A stretch of 64,000 bases of DNA from Tsukamurella sp. TY48 (GTDB lineage Bacteria > Actinomycetota > Actinomycetes > Mycobacteriales > Mycobacteriaceae). The position numbers and the translations under genes are program-made. The notes under the pieces were generated by a model. The model made no database searches. It was not told the DNA's origin and saw only the letters and a program-made list of their open reading frames with translations. The first letter of the stretch is position 1. Each line of letters opens with the position of its first letter. The stretch spans positions 744,001 through 808,000 of the forward strand of contig NZ_BPMV01000001.1 in the NCBI RefSeq assembly GCF_019656655.1, read 5' to 3'. Positions 55,094 through 63,999 of the stretch are shown one piece after another.

Positions 55094-55759
55094 GTGTCCA
55101 ACGACTCGAACGCCGCCGCCACATCCGCCCTGGTGACCTACGCCGAGAATGCCATCGTGGAGGACGAGGCGATGGCATCCGCCCGCGAGCGGGCCGCCGA
55201 CCTGGGGGTCGACGCCGTGGCGCCCTCGGTGGGGGCCCTGCTGTCGGTGCTGGCCGCGGCTGGCGGAGCGAAGTCCGTGGTCGAGGTGGGGACGGGCGCA
55301 GGGATCAGCGGCCTGTGGCTGCTGTCGGGCATGCGCCCCGATTCGGTGCTCACCACCATCGAGACCGAGCCGGAGTTCCAGGCCGCCGCGAAGATCGGCT
55401 TCCAGCAGGCCGGGGTGGCGCCGAATCGCACCCGGCTCATCAACGGTCACGCGCTGGACGTGCTGCCGCGGCTCGCGGACGCCGCCTACGACCTCATCTT
55501 CATCGACGGTGAGCCCGTCGATCATCCGCGCTACGTGGCCGACGCGGTGCGTCTGCTGCGTCCCGGCGGGGTGCTCGTGGTGAACCTGGGCGATGCGGGC
55601 TACCGCGTGCCGGATCCGAACGCGGTCGACGACGAGGCGATCGCCGCCCGCGAGGCCACGCAGCTCATCGCGGCCGACGAGTCGCTGCTACCGGTGGTGC
55701 TCCCCCTGGCCGGCGGCCTGGTGGCCGCTGCCAAGGCCTTCGTCCCCGACGAGGCGTAG
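55094..55759 (+). CDS. SAM-dependent O-methyltransferase (class I)
   Basis: A 221-residue O-methyltransferase of the caffeoyl-CoA/catechol type. [16 protein letters not shown] is the SAM-binding motif [16 protein letters not shown] is the metal and substrate region, and [13 protein letters not shown] follows. The usual methyl acceptor is a catechol or phenol hydroxyl with a divalent metal. The GTG at 55094 is chosen for its family-like N-terminus. It corresponds to Rv1220c. The gene is divergent from sigE and convergent with the SGNH hydrolase gene. Confidence 0.9.
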   Translation: MSNDSNAAATSALVTYAENAIVEDEAMASARERAADLGVDAVAPSVGALLSVLAAAGGAKSVVEVGTGAGISGLWLLSGMRPDSVLTTIETEPEFQAAAKIGFQQAGVAPNRTRLINGHALDVLPRLADAAYDLIFIDGEPVDHPRYVADAVRLLRPGGVLVVNLGDAGYRVPDPNAVDDEAIAAREATQLIAADESLLPVVLPLAGGLVAAAKAFVPDEA

Positions 55760-55762
55760 AAC

Positions 55763-56554
55763 TTACGGCGCGGAGCGTTCCTGCTCCACACCGACGGGCC
55801 GCATGAGCGTGGGGTACTTCGGGGGCAGGCCGTCGCCGGTGGAGATGCCGCGCACGCGGCGGACCACCCACGGGTAGGCGAATTCGCGGCGCCACTTGCG
55901 CTTGATCTCGCGGTCCTCGGCGGCGCTGATCTCGGGGGCCGGACCGAGGTCGGGCACCTGGAGGGTGTGCGGCACGCCGAGCACGTCGAGCACCTCGATC
56001 GCCATCCGCAGGTGGCCGGGTTCGGACATGTGGATGCGGTCGAACTCCCACATCCGCAGGTCGCGGTACTCCTTCATGCGCCAGTAGTCGAGCAGCAGCG
56101 CGCCCCGGCGGTCGGCGATCTCGCGCACCAGCTCGTTGTAGACGGCGAAGCGGCCGCGGAGCGCGCCGAAGATGCCGCTGCCGTGGCTGTCGGCGGCGGT
56201 CCACATCAGCACGGTGGCACCGGCGTCGATCAGGCGCGCGATCAGGGCGTCGTAGGTCTGCACGACGGCGTCGACGTCCACGGAGGGGCGGATCAGGTCG
56301 TTCGCACCGGCGTAGACGGTCACGAGATCGGGCTGCAGCGCGAGCGCGGCGTCGAGCTGCTCGTCGACGATCTGGTCCATCTTCTTGCCGCGGATCGCGA
56401 GGTTGGCGTAGCCGAATCCGGGGTCGCGCGCGGCCATTACCTCGGCGACACGGTCCGACCAGCCGCGGTACTCGTGGGTGCCCGTCGGATCGGGATCGCC
56501 GACTCCCTCGGTGAAGGAGTCACCGATCGCGACGTACCGCTGGTACTCAGACAT
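55763..56554 (-). CDS. SGNH/GDSL-family hydrolase
   Basis: A 263-residue SGNH hydrolase. GDSFTEG places the nucleophile at Ser13. The glycine and asparagine blocks follow (YANLAIRG and YAGANDLIRP), and DRIHMSEPGH provides the Asp-His pair. No signal peptide is visible, so it acts in the cytoplasm. Likely reactions are deacylation of esters, such as acyl or acetyl groups on sugars or lipids. It is the last gene of the rmlD-wbbL-manB unit, 14 bases after manB, so a cell-wall glycan or lipid substrate is a reasonable inference. Confidence 0.85.
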   Translation of the reverse strand: MSEYQRYVAIGDSFTEGVGDPDPTGTHEYRGWSDRVAEVMAARDPGFGYANLAIRGKKMDQIVDEQLDAALALQPDLVTVYAGANDLIRPSVDVDAVVQTYDALIARLIDAGATVLMWTAADSHGSGIFGALRGRFAVYNELVREIADRRGALLLDYWRMKEYRDLRMWEFDRIHMSEPGHLRMAIEVLDVLGVPHTLQVPDLGPAPEISAAEDREIKRKWRREFAYPWVVRRVRGISTGDGLPPKYPTLMRPVGVEQERSAP

Positions 56555-56568
56555 CGGCCCGCTGGTGC

Positions 56569-57660
56569 TCAGACATCGGTCGAGAATCGCACTCCGCCGT
56601 CGGGCAGCTCGACACCGGGCCAGATCCGCACCCCGTCGAGCAGCTCGCAGCGTGCCCCGATGGATGCGCCGTCGCCGATCACCGCGTCGCGGACGCGGGC
56701 CCGCGGGCCGATGTGGGCGCCGAAGCCGACGATCGAGCGTTCCACGATGGCACCGGCTTCCACCCGCACACCGTCGAAGATGACGGCACCGTCGAGCCGG
56801 GCTCCCGCGCCGATCTCGGCGCCGCGGCCCACCACGGTGCCGCCGATCAGCAGGGCGCCGGGCGCCACCGAGGCGCCGGGGTGCACGAGCGATTCGCCGC
56901 GGGCGCCGTCGAGGGCGGCCGACGGGGCGATGCCGCGCACCAGATCGGAGCTGCCGGCCACGAAGTCCTCGGGCGTGCCCATATCGCGCCAGTACCCGTA
57001 GTCCACGTGGCCGTACAGCTTGCGGCCTTCGTTGAGCAGGGCGGGGAAGACCTCGCGTTCCACGGAGACCGGTCGGCCCGTGGGGATCTCCTCGATCACC
57101 GAGCGCTTGAAGACGTAGCAGCCGGCGTTGATCTGATCGGTGGGCGGATCCTGCGTCTTCTCCAGGAAGGCGGTCACGCGACCATCGGCGTCGGTGGGCA
57201 CGCAGCCGAAGGCGCGGGGGTCGGGCACCCGCACCAGGTGCATGGTGACGTCGGCGTTCTTGTCCCGGTGGGTCTGCACCACGGCGCGGATATCGCTGCC
57301 GCCCAGCACATCACCGTTGAACACGAGAACGTTGTCGGCGCGCAGCGCGGGCAGCACGTTGCGGATGCCGCCGCCGGTGCCCAGCGGTTCGGTCTCCACC
57401 ACGTACGACAGTTCCAGTCCCAGTTCGGATCCGTCGCCGAAGTACTCCTCGAAGACCTCCGCCTTGAAGGAGGTGCCCAGCACCACGCGCCGGATGCCGG
57501 CGTCGCGGATCCGGGAGAGCAGGTGGGTCAGGAAGGGCTTGCCCGCGGTGGGCAGCATCGGCTTGGGCGCCGACAGGGTGAGCGGCCGGAGCCGGGTTCC
57601 CTTGCCGCCGACCAGGATCACCGCCTCGACGTCGCTGAGGTCTTGCACCGGTTCGGTCAT
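56569..57660 (-). CDS. manB: Mannose-1-phosphate guanylyltransferase (ManB/GMPP type)
   Basis: A 363-residue sugar nucleotidyltransferase. ILVGGKGTRLRPLTLSAPKP at the N-terminus is the nucleotide-binding signature, and NGDVLGGSD carries the metal-site aspartate. A C-terminal left-handed beta-helix of hexapeptide repeats (HPGASVAPGALLIGG and so on) follows. The M. tuberculosis equivalent (Rv3264c) makes GDP-mannose for mannolipids and lipoarabinomannan. It starts directly after the wbbL stop without a gap, in a unit devoted to envelope sugars. Confidence 0.9.
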   Translation of the reverse strand: MTEPVQDLSDVEAVILVGGKGTRLRPLTLSAPKPMLPTAGKPFLTHLLSRIRDAGIRRVVLGTSFKAEVFEEYFGDGSELGLELSYVVETEPLGTGGGIRNVLPALRADNVLVFNGDVLGGSDIRAVVQTHRDKNADVTMHLVRVPDPRAFGCVPTDADGRVTAFLEKTQDPPTDQINAGCYVFKRSVIEEIPTGRPVSVEREVFPALLNEGRKLYGHVDYGYWRDMGTPEDFVAGSSDLVRGIAPSAALDGARGESLVHPGASVAPGALLIGGTVVGRGAEIGAGARLDGAVIFDGVRVEAGAIVERSIVGFGAHIGPRARVRDAVIGDGASIGARCELLDGVRIWPGVELPDGGVRFSTDV

Positions 57661-58572
57661 CTACTCCCCCTTGTCCGTTCCACGCGCGCGGACCGCCGCG
57701 AGCACGCTGATCTTCGAGCGCACGGCGAGGCCCACCTTCATCGCCGCACGCAGCGGTGCGGCCGCCCGACCGGGGTGGCGGTCGGCGAAGAACCGGTAGG
57801 CGGATTCGTGGTGCGCCGGGAGCATCAGCTCGGGCACCTTCCCTGCCGCGTGTCCCTTGGCGTGCACGATCTCCGCCGACGGGACGTACACGTTGCGCCA
57901 CCCGGCCCGCGCGAGACGATCGCCGAAGTCCACGTCCTCCATGTACATGAAGTAGCGATCGTCGAAGCCGCCGATGGACTCGAAGGCGGCGGGACGCACC
58001 AGCAGGCAGGAACCGGACAGCCAGCCGGCCTCGCGCTCGGTGATCTCGGCCTGCGCCTGCTGGTAGGCGCGGGTCCACGGGTTCGACTTCCACACGGTGC
58101 CGAGCAGGGCGTGGCCGATGCCGGAGACCATGTTCGGCACGCTGCGGGCGGACGGGTACACGGTGCCGTCGGGGTCGTGGATCAGCGGCCCGAGGGAGCC
58201 CGCGTCGGGGTGTCGTCCGGCCGCGGCGATCAGTTCGTCGATCGAGCCGGGCCCGAAGACCACGTCGGGGTTGCTGATGAGCAGGAAGTCGGGGTCGTCC
58301 TGGACCCGGGCGACGGCGTAGTTGATGGCGCCGCCGTAGCCGAGGTTGGCGCCGGTGCGCAGCAGCTCCGCCTCGTCGTGGGCCTGTGCGGCGGCCTCCG
58401 GGGAGCCGTCGGTCGAGCCGTTGTCGGCCATGATCACGCGGGGCGTGGCCCCCGAGAAGGCGCCGTCGATGCTGTTCAGGAAGTTTTCGAGATGCTCGCC
58501 CGGCGAGTAGGTCACGGTGACCACGGCGAGGGTGATGTCACGCGCGGGGGTCGAGTCGTCGGTACCGGGCAC
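57661..58572 (-). CDS. wbbL: Rhamnosyltransferase WbbL (linker-unit GT2 glycosyltransferase)
   Basis: A 303-residue GT2-family glycosyltransferase. The nucleotide-sugar domain has MADNGSTDGSPEA and LISNPDVVFGPGSI, where the two aspartates bind the metal. YFMYMEDVDFGDRLARAGW is the acceptor/catalytic ED region. In mycobacteria WbbL adds rhamnose to GlcNAc-PP-decaprenol, forming the linker between arabinogalactan and peptidoglycan. The context (rmlD upstream, manB downstream, lcp divergent) makes that role likely. The GTG start follows the rmlD stop by 4 bases. Confidence 0.92.
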   Translation of the reverse strand: MPGTDDSTPARDITLAVVTVTYSPGEHLENFLNSIDGAFSGATPRVIMADNGSTDGSPEAAAQAHDEAELLRTGANLGYGGAINYAVARVQDDPDFLLISNPDVVFGPGSIDELIAAAGRHPDAGSLGPLIHDPDGTVYPSARSVPNMVSGIGHALLGTVWKSNPWTRAYQQAQAEITEREAGWLSGSCLLVRPAAFESIGGFDDRYFMYMEDVDFGDRLARAGWRNVYVPSAEIVHAKGHAAGKVPELMLPAHHESAYRFFADRHPGRAAAPLRAAMKVGLAVRSKISVLAAVRARGTDKGE

Positions 58573-58576
58573 GCGG

Positions 58577-59479
58577 TCAGGCTACCGGGTCGGGGTTTGC
58601 GACCGCCCCGAGCGCCCGGTCCAGCGCGTCGCGCCAGTCGGGCAGGGGCGCCAGGCCCGCAGCGGTCCAGGAGGCGGGCGAGAGCACCGAGTACGCGGGG
58701 CGGGGCGCGGGGCGCGGGAACTCGTCGGTGGTGCAGGGCGTCACCCGGTCGGGGTCGGCACCGGTGCGGGCGAAGACGCCCCGGGCCACGTCGAACCAGG
58801 TGGCGGCCCCGCCCCCGGCGGCGTGCAGGACGGTGCCGGGCCGGCCGGGTCCGGCGGCGAGTAGGGCGGCGAGGTCGAGCAGTCCCGCGGCGAGGTCGGG
58901 GGCGTAGGTGGGCGAGCCGGTCTGGTCGGCGACCACCTTCGGGTCCACGCCGTCGTCGGCGAGGCGGCCCATGGTGCCGACGAAGTCGCGGGCCCAGGCC
59001 CCGTCCGGGGTGCGGCCGGTGTACACCCAGGCGGTGCGCACCACCACGGTGCGCGGGTCGGCTTCGCGGGCGGCCTGCTCGCCGGCCAGTTTGGTGCGGC
59101 CGTAGACGCCGACGGGACCGGTCGGGTCGGTGGGCTCCCACGGGCGCGGCGGGGTCGGTGCGGGTCCGAAGACGTAGTCGGTGGAGACGTGGACGAGCCG
59201 GGCGCCGGTCTCCGCGCACCGTCGGGCCAGGCGGGCGGGGACGTCGGTGTTGAGGGCCGCCGCGGCCTCGGGTTCGGATTCGGCGGCGTCGACGGCGGTG
59301 TGGGCCACGCAGTTGATCAGCACGGTGTCGGCGTCGAGGTCGAGGGCGCCGACCTGATGTGACGAGGTCACATCGAGTTGGGTGCGGGTCAGCGCGCGCA
59401 CGGTGATGCCGCGGGCGGCAGCGGCCGCCACCAGGGCGGATCCGAGTTGACCGGCGGCTCCGGTGATCACCACGTTCAC
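58577..59479 (-). CDS. rmlD: dTDP-4-dehydrorhamnose reductase
   Basis: A 300-residue extended SDR. VVITGAAGQLGSALV binds NADPH, HVSTDYVFG is the active-site block, and YGRTKLAGEQ carries the Tyr-x3-Lys pair. It makes dTDP-L-rhamnose, the substrate of the neighbouring WbbL. The GTG at 59479 gives the family-length N-terminus; a longer frame upstream is open but not conserved. It is the first gene of the linker unit and is divergent from lcp, 141 bases apart, matching Rv3266c beside Rv3267. Confidence 0.92.
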   Translation of the reverse strand: MNVVITGAAGQLGSALVAAAAARGITVRALTRTQLDVTSSHQVGALDLDADTVLINCVAHTAVDAAESEPEAAAALNTDVPARLARRCAETGARLVHVSTDYVFGPAPTPPRPWEPTDPTGPVGVYGRTKLAGEQAAREADPRTVVVRTAWVYTGRTPDGAWARDFVGTMGRLADDGVDPKVVADQTGSPTYAPDLAAGLLDLAALLAAGPGRPGTVLHAAGGGAATWFDVARGVFARTGADPDRVTPCTTDEFPRPAPRPAYSVLSPASWTAAGLAPLPDWRDALDRALGAVANPDPVA

Positions 59480-59620
59480 GTCGCACAAGGCTACGCGACG
59501 GCGCGCTGCGGCAGGATCGCGCGGCGGGTCGGTACCGTTATGGGAATGTGACCCACGGTGTGGCGGGGCCGAGCCCTGCGATACTGGTGTGTCGACCGTC
59601 GTGTGCGAGAAGGAGAGTTG

Positions 59621-61309
59621 GTGAGCGACAGCCCTGGTCCCCGCGGAGCCCGGCATTCCCGTGGCAGCGGTAAGCCGCCCCGGCGCAGCGTGCGCGCGGA
59701 GAACGAGGGCGCGGCCTCGACCGGCGAGTCCGGCACCCGGTCACGGGTGCCCGGTGCGGCCGATCTGTCGGATCAGACGCGTGCCCGGATCACGCGGACC
59801 GGTAAGACGACGATCGCGTTGCTGGCCGCTGTCGTGCTGGTCACGACCGGTGTCGCGTGGACGCAGTTTTACCAGCTCGGCGGCGATATCGCGCGGACCG
59901 GCGGACTGTCGAACAAGCAGCCCGACGGCGCGACCGACATCCTGCTCGTGGGCACCGATTCCCGCACCGACGCCAAGGGCAATCCGCTCACCCAGCAGGA
60001 GCTGGCGCGGCTGAACGCGGGCGTCGACGACGGCACGCTCAACACCGACACCATCATCCTGATCCGCATCCCGAACAACGGGAAGTCGGCCACGGCCATC
60101 TCGATCCCCCGCGACGCCTACGTCGCGATTCCGGATCAGGGCAAGGGCAAGATCAACTCGGCCTTCGCCGGCGCCGCGAACGTGACCCGCGACAAGCTGA
60201 TCGCGGAGGGGAAGCCCGAGAAGGAGGCGGTGCAGGCCGGCAACGAGGAGGGCCGCAAGGCGCTCCAGGAGACGGTCGCGAACCTCACCGGCGTCTCGGT
60301 GGACAACTACGCCGAGATCGGCCTGGTCGGCTTCTCCCGGCTCACCGATGCGGTGGGCGGCGTGGAGGTGTGCCTCAAGCGGCCGGTGAACGATTCCTTC
60401 TCCGGTGCCCGGTTCCGTGCCGGGAAGCAGACCCTCAAGGGCCCGCAGGCGCTGAGCTTCGTGCGGCAGCGACACGGCCTGCCGCGCGGCGATCTGGACC
60501 GGATCACCCGGCAGCAGGTGTTCATGGCCTCGCTGGCGAACAAGATCCTCTCGGCGGGCACGCTCACCAACCCGAGCAAGGTGAACCAGCTGCAGAGCGC
60601 GGTGACCACCTCGGTCACGCTCGATGCGAACTGGGACGTGATGAACTTCGCCAAGGAGCTCGCGAACCTCTCGGCGGGCAGCGTGAAGTTCGCGACCGTG
60701 CCCGTGGTGCGCGACGACGGCTGGAGCGACGACGGCCAGCAGTCCGTGGTGGTGGTCGATCCCAAGCAGGTGCAGGCGTACGTGCGCTCGCTGCTCGGCG
60801 ATAAGCCCGGTTCCTCGACCCCCGCCAAGCCCAGCAGCAGCGCGCCCGCGGTGCCGTCGGTGAACCGCTCGGCCACCACCGTCGATGTGGTGAACGCCGG
60901 CTCGACGCCCGGCCTGGCCAGCAGCGTCTCGACCTTCCTCACGGGCGAGAAGTTCCAGCAGGGCACCACGGGTAACGCGAGCTCGTCGGATTCCTCGGCC
61001 AGTAGCAAGAGCGCGGTGCTGGCCTCGTCCGCGAACGACCAGTCGGCGAAGGCCGTCGCGGCCCTGCTCGGCGGCCTGCCGGTGGTGGCGAACTCGTCGG
61101 TGCAGTCCGGGCACGTGAAGGTGTTGCTCAAGGACGGCTACAAGGGCCCCGGTTCGTCGAGCGATAACGAGGGCGCCTCGACCACCACGTCGATCCCGCC
61201 GGGGATGACGGAGGCGATGGACCCGAGCGAGGCGGCGCGGGTGAGTTCGCTGCTGAACCGGCCGGGGTACACCGCATCGCAGGACGGGGGCGTGCCGTGC
61301 GTGGACTGA
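59621..61309 (+). CDS. LCP (LytR-CpsA-Psr) cell-wall ligase with LytR_C domain
   Basis: A 562-residue LCP protein. A basic cytoplasmic segment is followed by one membrane helix (about residues 63-81). The LCP domain contains DILLVGTDSRTD, NTDTIILIRIPNNG, ISIPRDAYV and QALSFVRQRHGLPRGDLDRITRQQ, including the arginines that bind the polyprenyl pyrophosphate. A Ser/Pro-rich linker leads to a LytR_C domain. In mycobacteria the equivalent (Rv3267, Lcp1) attaches arabinogalactan to peptidoglycan. The GTG has GAAGGAG in front of it. The next gene overlaps its 3' end by 13 bases. Confidence 0.92.
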   Translation: MSDSPGPRGARHSRGSGKPPRRSVRAENEGAASTGESGTRSRVPGAADLSDQTRARITRTGKTTIALLAAVVLVTTGVAWTQFYQLGGDIARTGGLSNKQPDGATDILLVGTDSRTDAKGNPLTQQELARLNAGVDDGTLNTDTIILIRIPNNGKSATAISIPRDAYVAIPDQGKGKINSAFAGAANVTRDKLIAEGKPEKEAVQAGNEEGRKALQETVANLTGVSVDNYAEIGLVGFSRLTDAVGGVEVCLKRPVNDSFSGARFRAGKQTLKGPQALSFVRQRHGLPRGDLDRITRQQVFMASLANKILSAGTLTNPSKVNQLQSAVTTSVTLDANWDVMNFAKELANLSAGSVKFATVPVVRDDGWSDDGQQSVVVVDPKQVQAYVRSLLGDKPGSSTPAKPSSSAPAVPSVNRSATTVDVVNAGSTPGLASSVSTFLTGEKFQQGTTGNASSSDSSASSKSAVLASSANDQSAKAVAALLGGLPVVANSSVQSGHVKVLLKDGYKGPGSSSDNEGASTTTSIPPGMTEAMDPSEAARVSSLLNRPGYTASQDGGVPCVD

Positions 61310-62007
61310 CGGTGACCGATCAGCTGCTGGTGCCGATCGTTCAGGCCGATCCGTCGACGCCGCGGTTCACCTGGTACGACGATGCCTCCGGCGCCCGGAT
61401 GGGCCTGTCGGCGATCACGCTGGGCAATTGGGCGGCCAAGTGCGGCAACCTGTTGCGCGATCAGTACGGCCTGGGTCCTGGCGATCCGGTGGGCGTGCTG
61501 CTGCCCGCGCACTGGCAGACCGCGGGCATCCTGTTCGGCGCGTGGTGGGCCGGGTGCGAGGTGCGGTTCGGCGAGTCCGGGTCGGTCACCTTCGTCTCCC
61601 CCGACCTGATCGACGACGCCGACGGCGACGAGATCCTCGCCGTGGGACTGGACGCTTTCGGCCAGCCGGTGCGCGAATTGCCGCCCGGTATCGACGATTA
61701 CACCACCGAGGTCCGGGGGCACGGCGACGCTTTCATTCCGGGGCCGGCGGGATCGGACATCGCTGTCTTCGACGGCGATCCGGTGGAGATCGTCGTGGCC
61801 CGGTCCACCGCGCTCGCCGCCTCGGCCGGGTACGCGAAGGGCGACCGGGTGCTCTCGACGCGGGAGTGGCGCACCGTCGACGATGTCTACGCGGGCCTGC
61901 TGGCCCCGTTCGCGGCGCCCGCGTCGGTGATCCACGTGTCGAATCCGGACGCGGACAAGCTGATGGAGAAGTTCTCCGTGGAGAAGGCGACCGCGCGGCT
62001 CGCGTGA
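61297..62007 (+). CDS. TIGR03089 family protein (AMP-binding-enzyme-like fragment family)
   Basis: A 236-residue protein of the TIGR03089 family (Rv3268 equivalent). It resembles the N-terminal part of acyl/AMP-ligases (YDDASGARMGLSAITLGNWAAK, GDPVGVLLPAHWQTAGILFGAWWAGC), but the ATP/AMP-binding motifs of the full enzyme are absent. It is therefore not expected to be an active ligase. The function is unknown. The start could be GTG 61297 (inside lcp, with GGACGGGGG before it) or GTG 61312. It overlaps and follows lcp, indicating co-expression. Confidence 0.83.
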   Translation: MRGLTVTDQLLVPIVQADPSTPRFTWYDDASGARMGLSAITLGNWAAKCGNLLRDQYGLGPGDPVGVLLPAHWQTAGILFGAWWAGCEVRFGESGSVTFVSPDLIDDADGDEILAVGLDAFGQPVRELPPGIDDYTTEVRGHGDAFIPGPAGSDIAVFDGDPVEIVVARSTALAASAGYAKGDRVLSTREWRTVDDVYAGLLAPFAAPASVIHVSNPDADKLMEKFSVEKATARLA

Positions 62008-62051
62008 GCGGTGCGCGGCCGCCCTGCGGCGGCACGTGAGGCGCCAGGCCG

Positions 62052-62705
62052 CTAGCCCTTGACGTCCAGCACGATCCGGCTCGGACCGGTGAGCGTGAAG
62101 TCCTTGGAGGGCTTGGCGCCCTTGCCGTCCGCGAGCTTCACGGCGACTTGCAGCTGCCCCTCGAAGGCGCACGAGATCGTCGCGCGGTCGATCGCGCCGC
62201 CGCCGGGTCCCGGGATGCTGTTCGGGCCCTTGTAGGCCGGATTGCCGTTGTCGTCGAACAGCGCGATCGGCTCGACCTTCACCACGAGGTACTCGCCGGC
62301 ATCGCCCACGGCGGCCCCGGATCCGCAGTCCTGGATGGGACCGGACTGCCGGACCACGGTGTACTTGGGCACCGCCGTGGTGAACTGCAGGACGAGACGA
62401 TCGGCATCGTCGCTGCGGCCGGTCCGCAGGTCCGAGAGCATCGTCGGACCCGAGGCCGGGGCGGCACCGCCGGCGGGCGCGCCGCCGGCCGCCGGGGCCT
62501 GGGGTGCCGCGGTCACCGTCGCCGTCACCGGAGCACCGGTCACGCCCGCCGCCGCCGGACTGGCGGCGGCGCTGGACGTCGACGGTGCCGCTTCCTTCTT
62601 CGTCTCGTTGCCGCAGGCGACCAGCGTGCCGCCGAGCGCCAGCACCGTGGCCGTCACCGCGGCCGCGGTCTTGAGATCACCAAGAGTGGATTTGCTAAAC
62701 GTCAT
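62052..62705 (-). CDS. Lipoprotein with AMIN-like C-terminal domain
   Basis: A 217-residue lipoprotein. The signal ends in LVAC with the lipidated cysteine at residue 31. A low-complexity Ala/Pro/Thr/Gly spacer (about 35-95) is followed by a beta-rich domain of about 120 residues. That domain (DRLVLQFTTAVPKYTVV, and GPSRIVLDVKG at the end) resembles AMIN-like domains that bind cell-wall or outer-envelope polymers. Two cysteines (IQDCG and ISCAFEG) may pair. An AT-rich 86-base gap upstream holds its promoter region, but no clear hexamers were fixed. Confidence 0.78.
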   Translation of the reverse strand: MTFSKSTLGDLKTAAAVTATVLALGGTLVACGNETKKEAAPSTSSAAASPAAAGVTGAPVTATVTAAPQAPAAGGAPAGGAAPASGPTMLSDLRTGRSDDADRLVLQFTTAVPKYTVVRQSGPIQDCGSGAAVGDAGEYLVVKVEPIALFDDNGNPAYKGPNSIPGPGGGAIDRATISCAFEGQLQVAVKLADGKGAKPSKDFTLTGPSRIVLDVKG

Positions 62706-62791
62706 ACATGCGACATTACGGACGCGCCGGACCCCCGGCACGACTCGTTATGTAATTGCAATGTATTTATGTGATGAGATTTCCTGATCTT

Positions 62792-63952
62792 TCAGCGGAG
62801 CAGCTGGCGGCTCATCACGAGGCGCTGCACCTGGTTGGTGCCCTCGTAGATCTGGGTGATCTTCGCGTCGCGCATCATGCGCTCCACCGGGAAGTCACGG
62901 GTGTAGCCGGCGCCGCCGAGCAGCTGCACGGCGTCGGTGGTCACGTCCATCGCGACATCGGAGGCGAAGCACTTCGACGCGGAGCTGATGAAGCCCAGGT
63001 TCTTCTCGCCGCGCTCGGCGCGGGCGGCGGCGGTGTACACCATGAGGCGGGCGGCCTCGAGGCGCATCGCCATATCGGCCACCATGAACTGGATGCCCTG
63101 GAACTCGGAGATCGACTTGCCGAACTGCTTGCGATCCTTGATGTAGTCGATCGCCACGTCGAGCGCGCCCTGCGCGATGCCCACGGCCTGCGCGCCGATG
63201 GTGGGGCGGGTGTGGTCGAGGGTCTGCAGCGCGGTCTTGAAGCCGGTGCCCTCGGCACCGATGATCCGGTCGCCGGGGATGCGGCACTCCTCGAAGGCCA
63301 GCTCGGCGGTGGGGCTGCCCTTGATGCCCAGCTTGTGCTCGTAGCCGGTCACGGAGAAGCCGGGGTCGTCCTTGTTGACGATGAAGGAGCTGATGCCGTT
63401 GGCGCCCTTCTCGGGGTCGGTCACGGCCATCACGGTGTACCAGGTGGACTTGCCACCGTTGGTGATCCAGCACTTGGAGCCGTTGAGGACCCAGTCCTCG
63501 CCGTCCTTGCGGGCGCGGGTGCGCATCGACGCGGCGTCGGAGCCGGCCTCGCGCTCGGAGAGGGCGTAGGAGGCCATGGCCTCACCGTTGGCGAGCGAGG
63601 GCAGCACCTGCTGCTTGAGCTCCTCGGAGCCGTTGAGGATCAGGCCCATGGTGCCCAGCTTGTTCACGGCGGGGATCAGCGAGGAGCTGCCGCAGACGCG
63701 GGCGACCTCTTCGATCACGATGCAGGTGGCCACGGAATCGGCGCCCTGGCCGCCGTACTCCTCGGGCACGTGGATGGCGTTGAAACCGCTGGCGACGAGG
63801 GCGTCGAGGGCCTCCTGCGGGAAGCGCTCCTTCTCGTCGACGTCCTTGGCGTGCGGCGCGATATCGCGCTCCGCCAGCGCCCGGATCGCCGTGCGCAGCT
63901 CCTCGTGCTCTTCGGGGAGCTGGAACAGATCGAAGTCGGGATTGCCTGCCAT
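62792..63952 (-). CDS. fadE25: Acyl-CoA dehydrogenase (FadE25 type)
   Basis: A 386-residue acyl-CoA dehydrogenase. MASYALSEREAGSD binds FAD and substrate, and KCWITNGGKSTWYTVMA is the second signature. RKQFGKSISEFQGIQF and QLLGGAGYTRDFPVERMMRDAKITQIYEGTNQVQR complete the domain, with the catalytic glutamate in the IYEGT region. It performs the first oxidation of short- to medium- or branched-chain acyl-CoA in beta-oxidation. It matches Rv3274c in family and neighbourhood. The ATG follows GATGGAGG. A TAGAAT element is seen 42 bases upstream at the window edge. Confidence 0.94.
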   Translation of the reverse strand: MAGNPDFDLFQLPEEHEELRTAIRALAERDIAPHAKDVDEKERFPQEALDALVASGFNAIHVPEEYGGQGADSVATCIVIEEVARVCGSSSLIPAVNKLGTMGLILNGSEELKQQVLPSLANGEAMASYALSEREAGSDAASMRTRARKDGEDWVLNGSKCWITNGGKSTWYTVMAVTDPEKGANGISSFIVNKDDPGFSVTGYEHKLGIKGSPTAELAFEECRIPGDRIIGAEGTGFKTALQTLDHTRPTIGAQAVGIAQGALDVAIDYIKDRKQFGKSISEFQGIQFMVADMAMRLEAARLMVYTAAARAERGEKNLGFISSASKCFASDVAMDVTTDAVQLLGGAGYTRDFPVERMMRDAKITQIYEGTNQVQRLVMSRQLLR

Positions 63953-63993
63953 TGACGGCCTCCATCAGCAAGTACGGGTCGTTTCCGCTGATC

Positions 63994-63999
63994 ATTCTA
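63994..63999 (-). promoter_or_regulatory. Probable -10 element of fadE25
   Basis: TAGAAT on the minus strand is one base from TATAAT and lies 42 bases before the ATG. The matching -35 would be outside the window. Confidence 0.4.
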
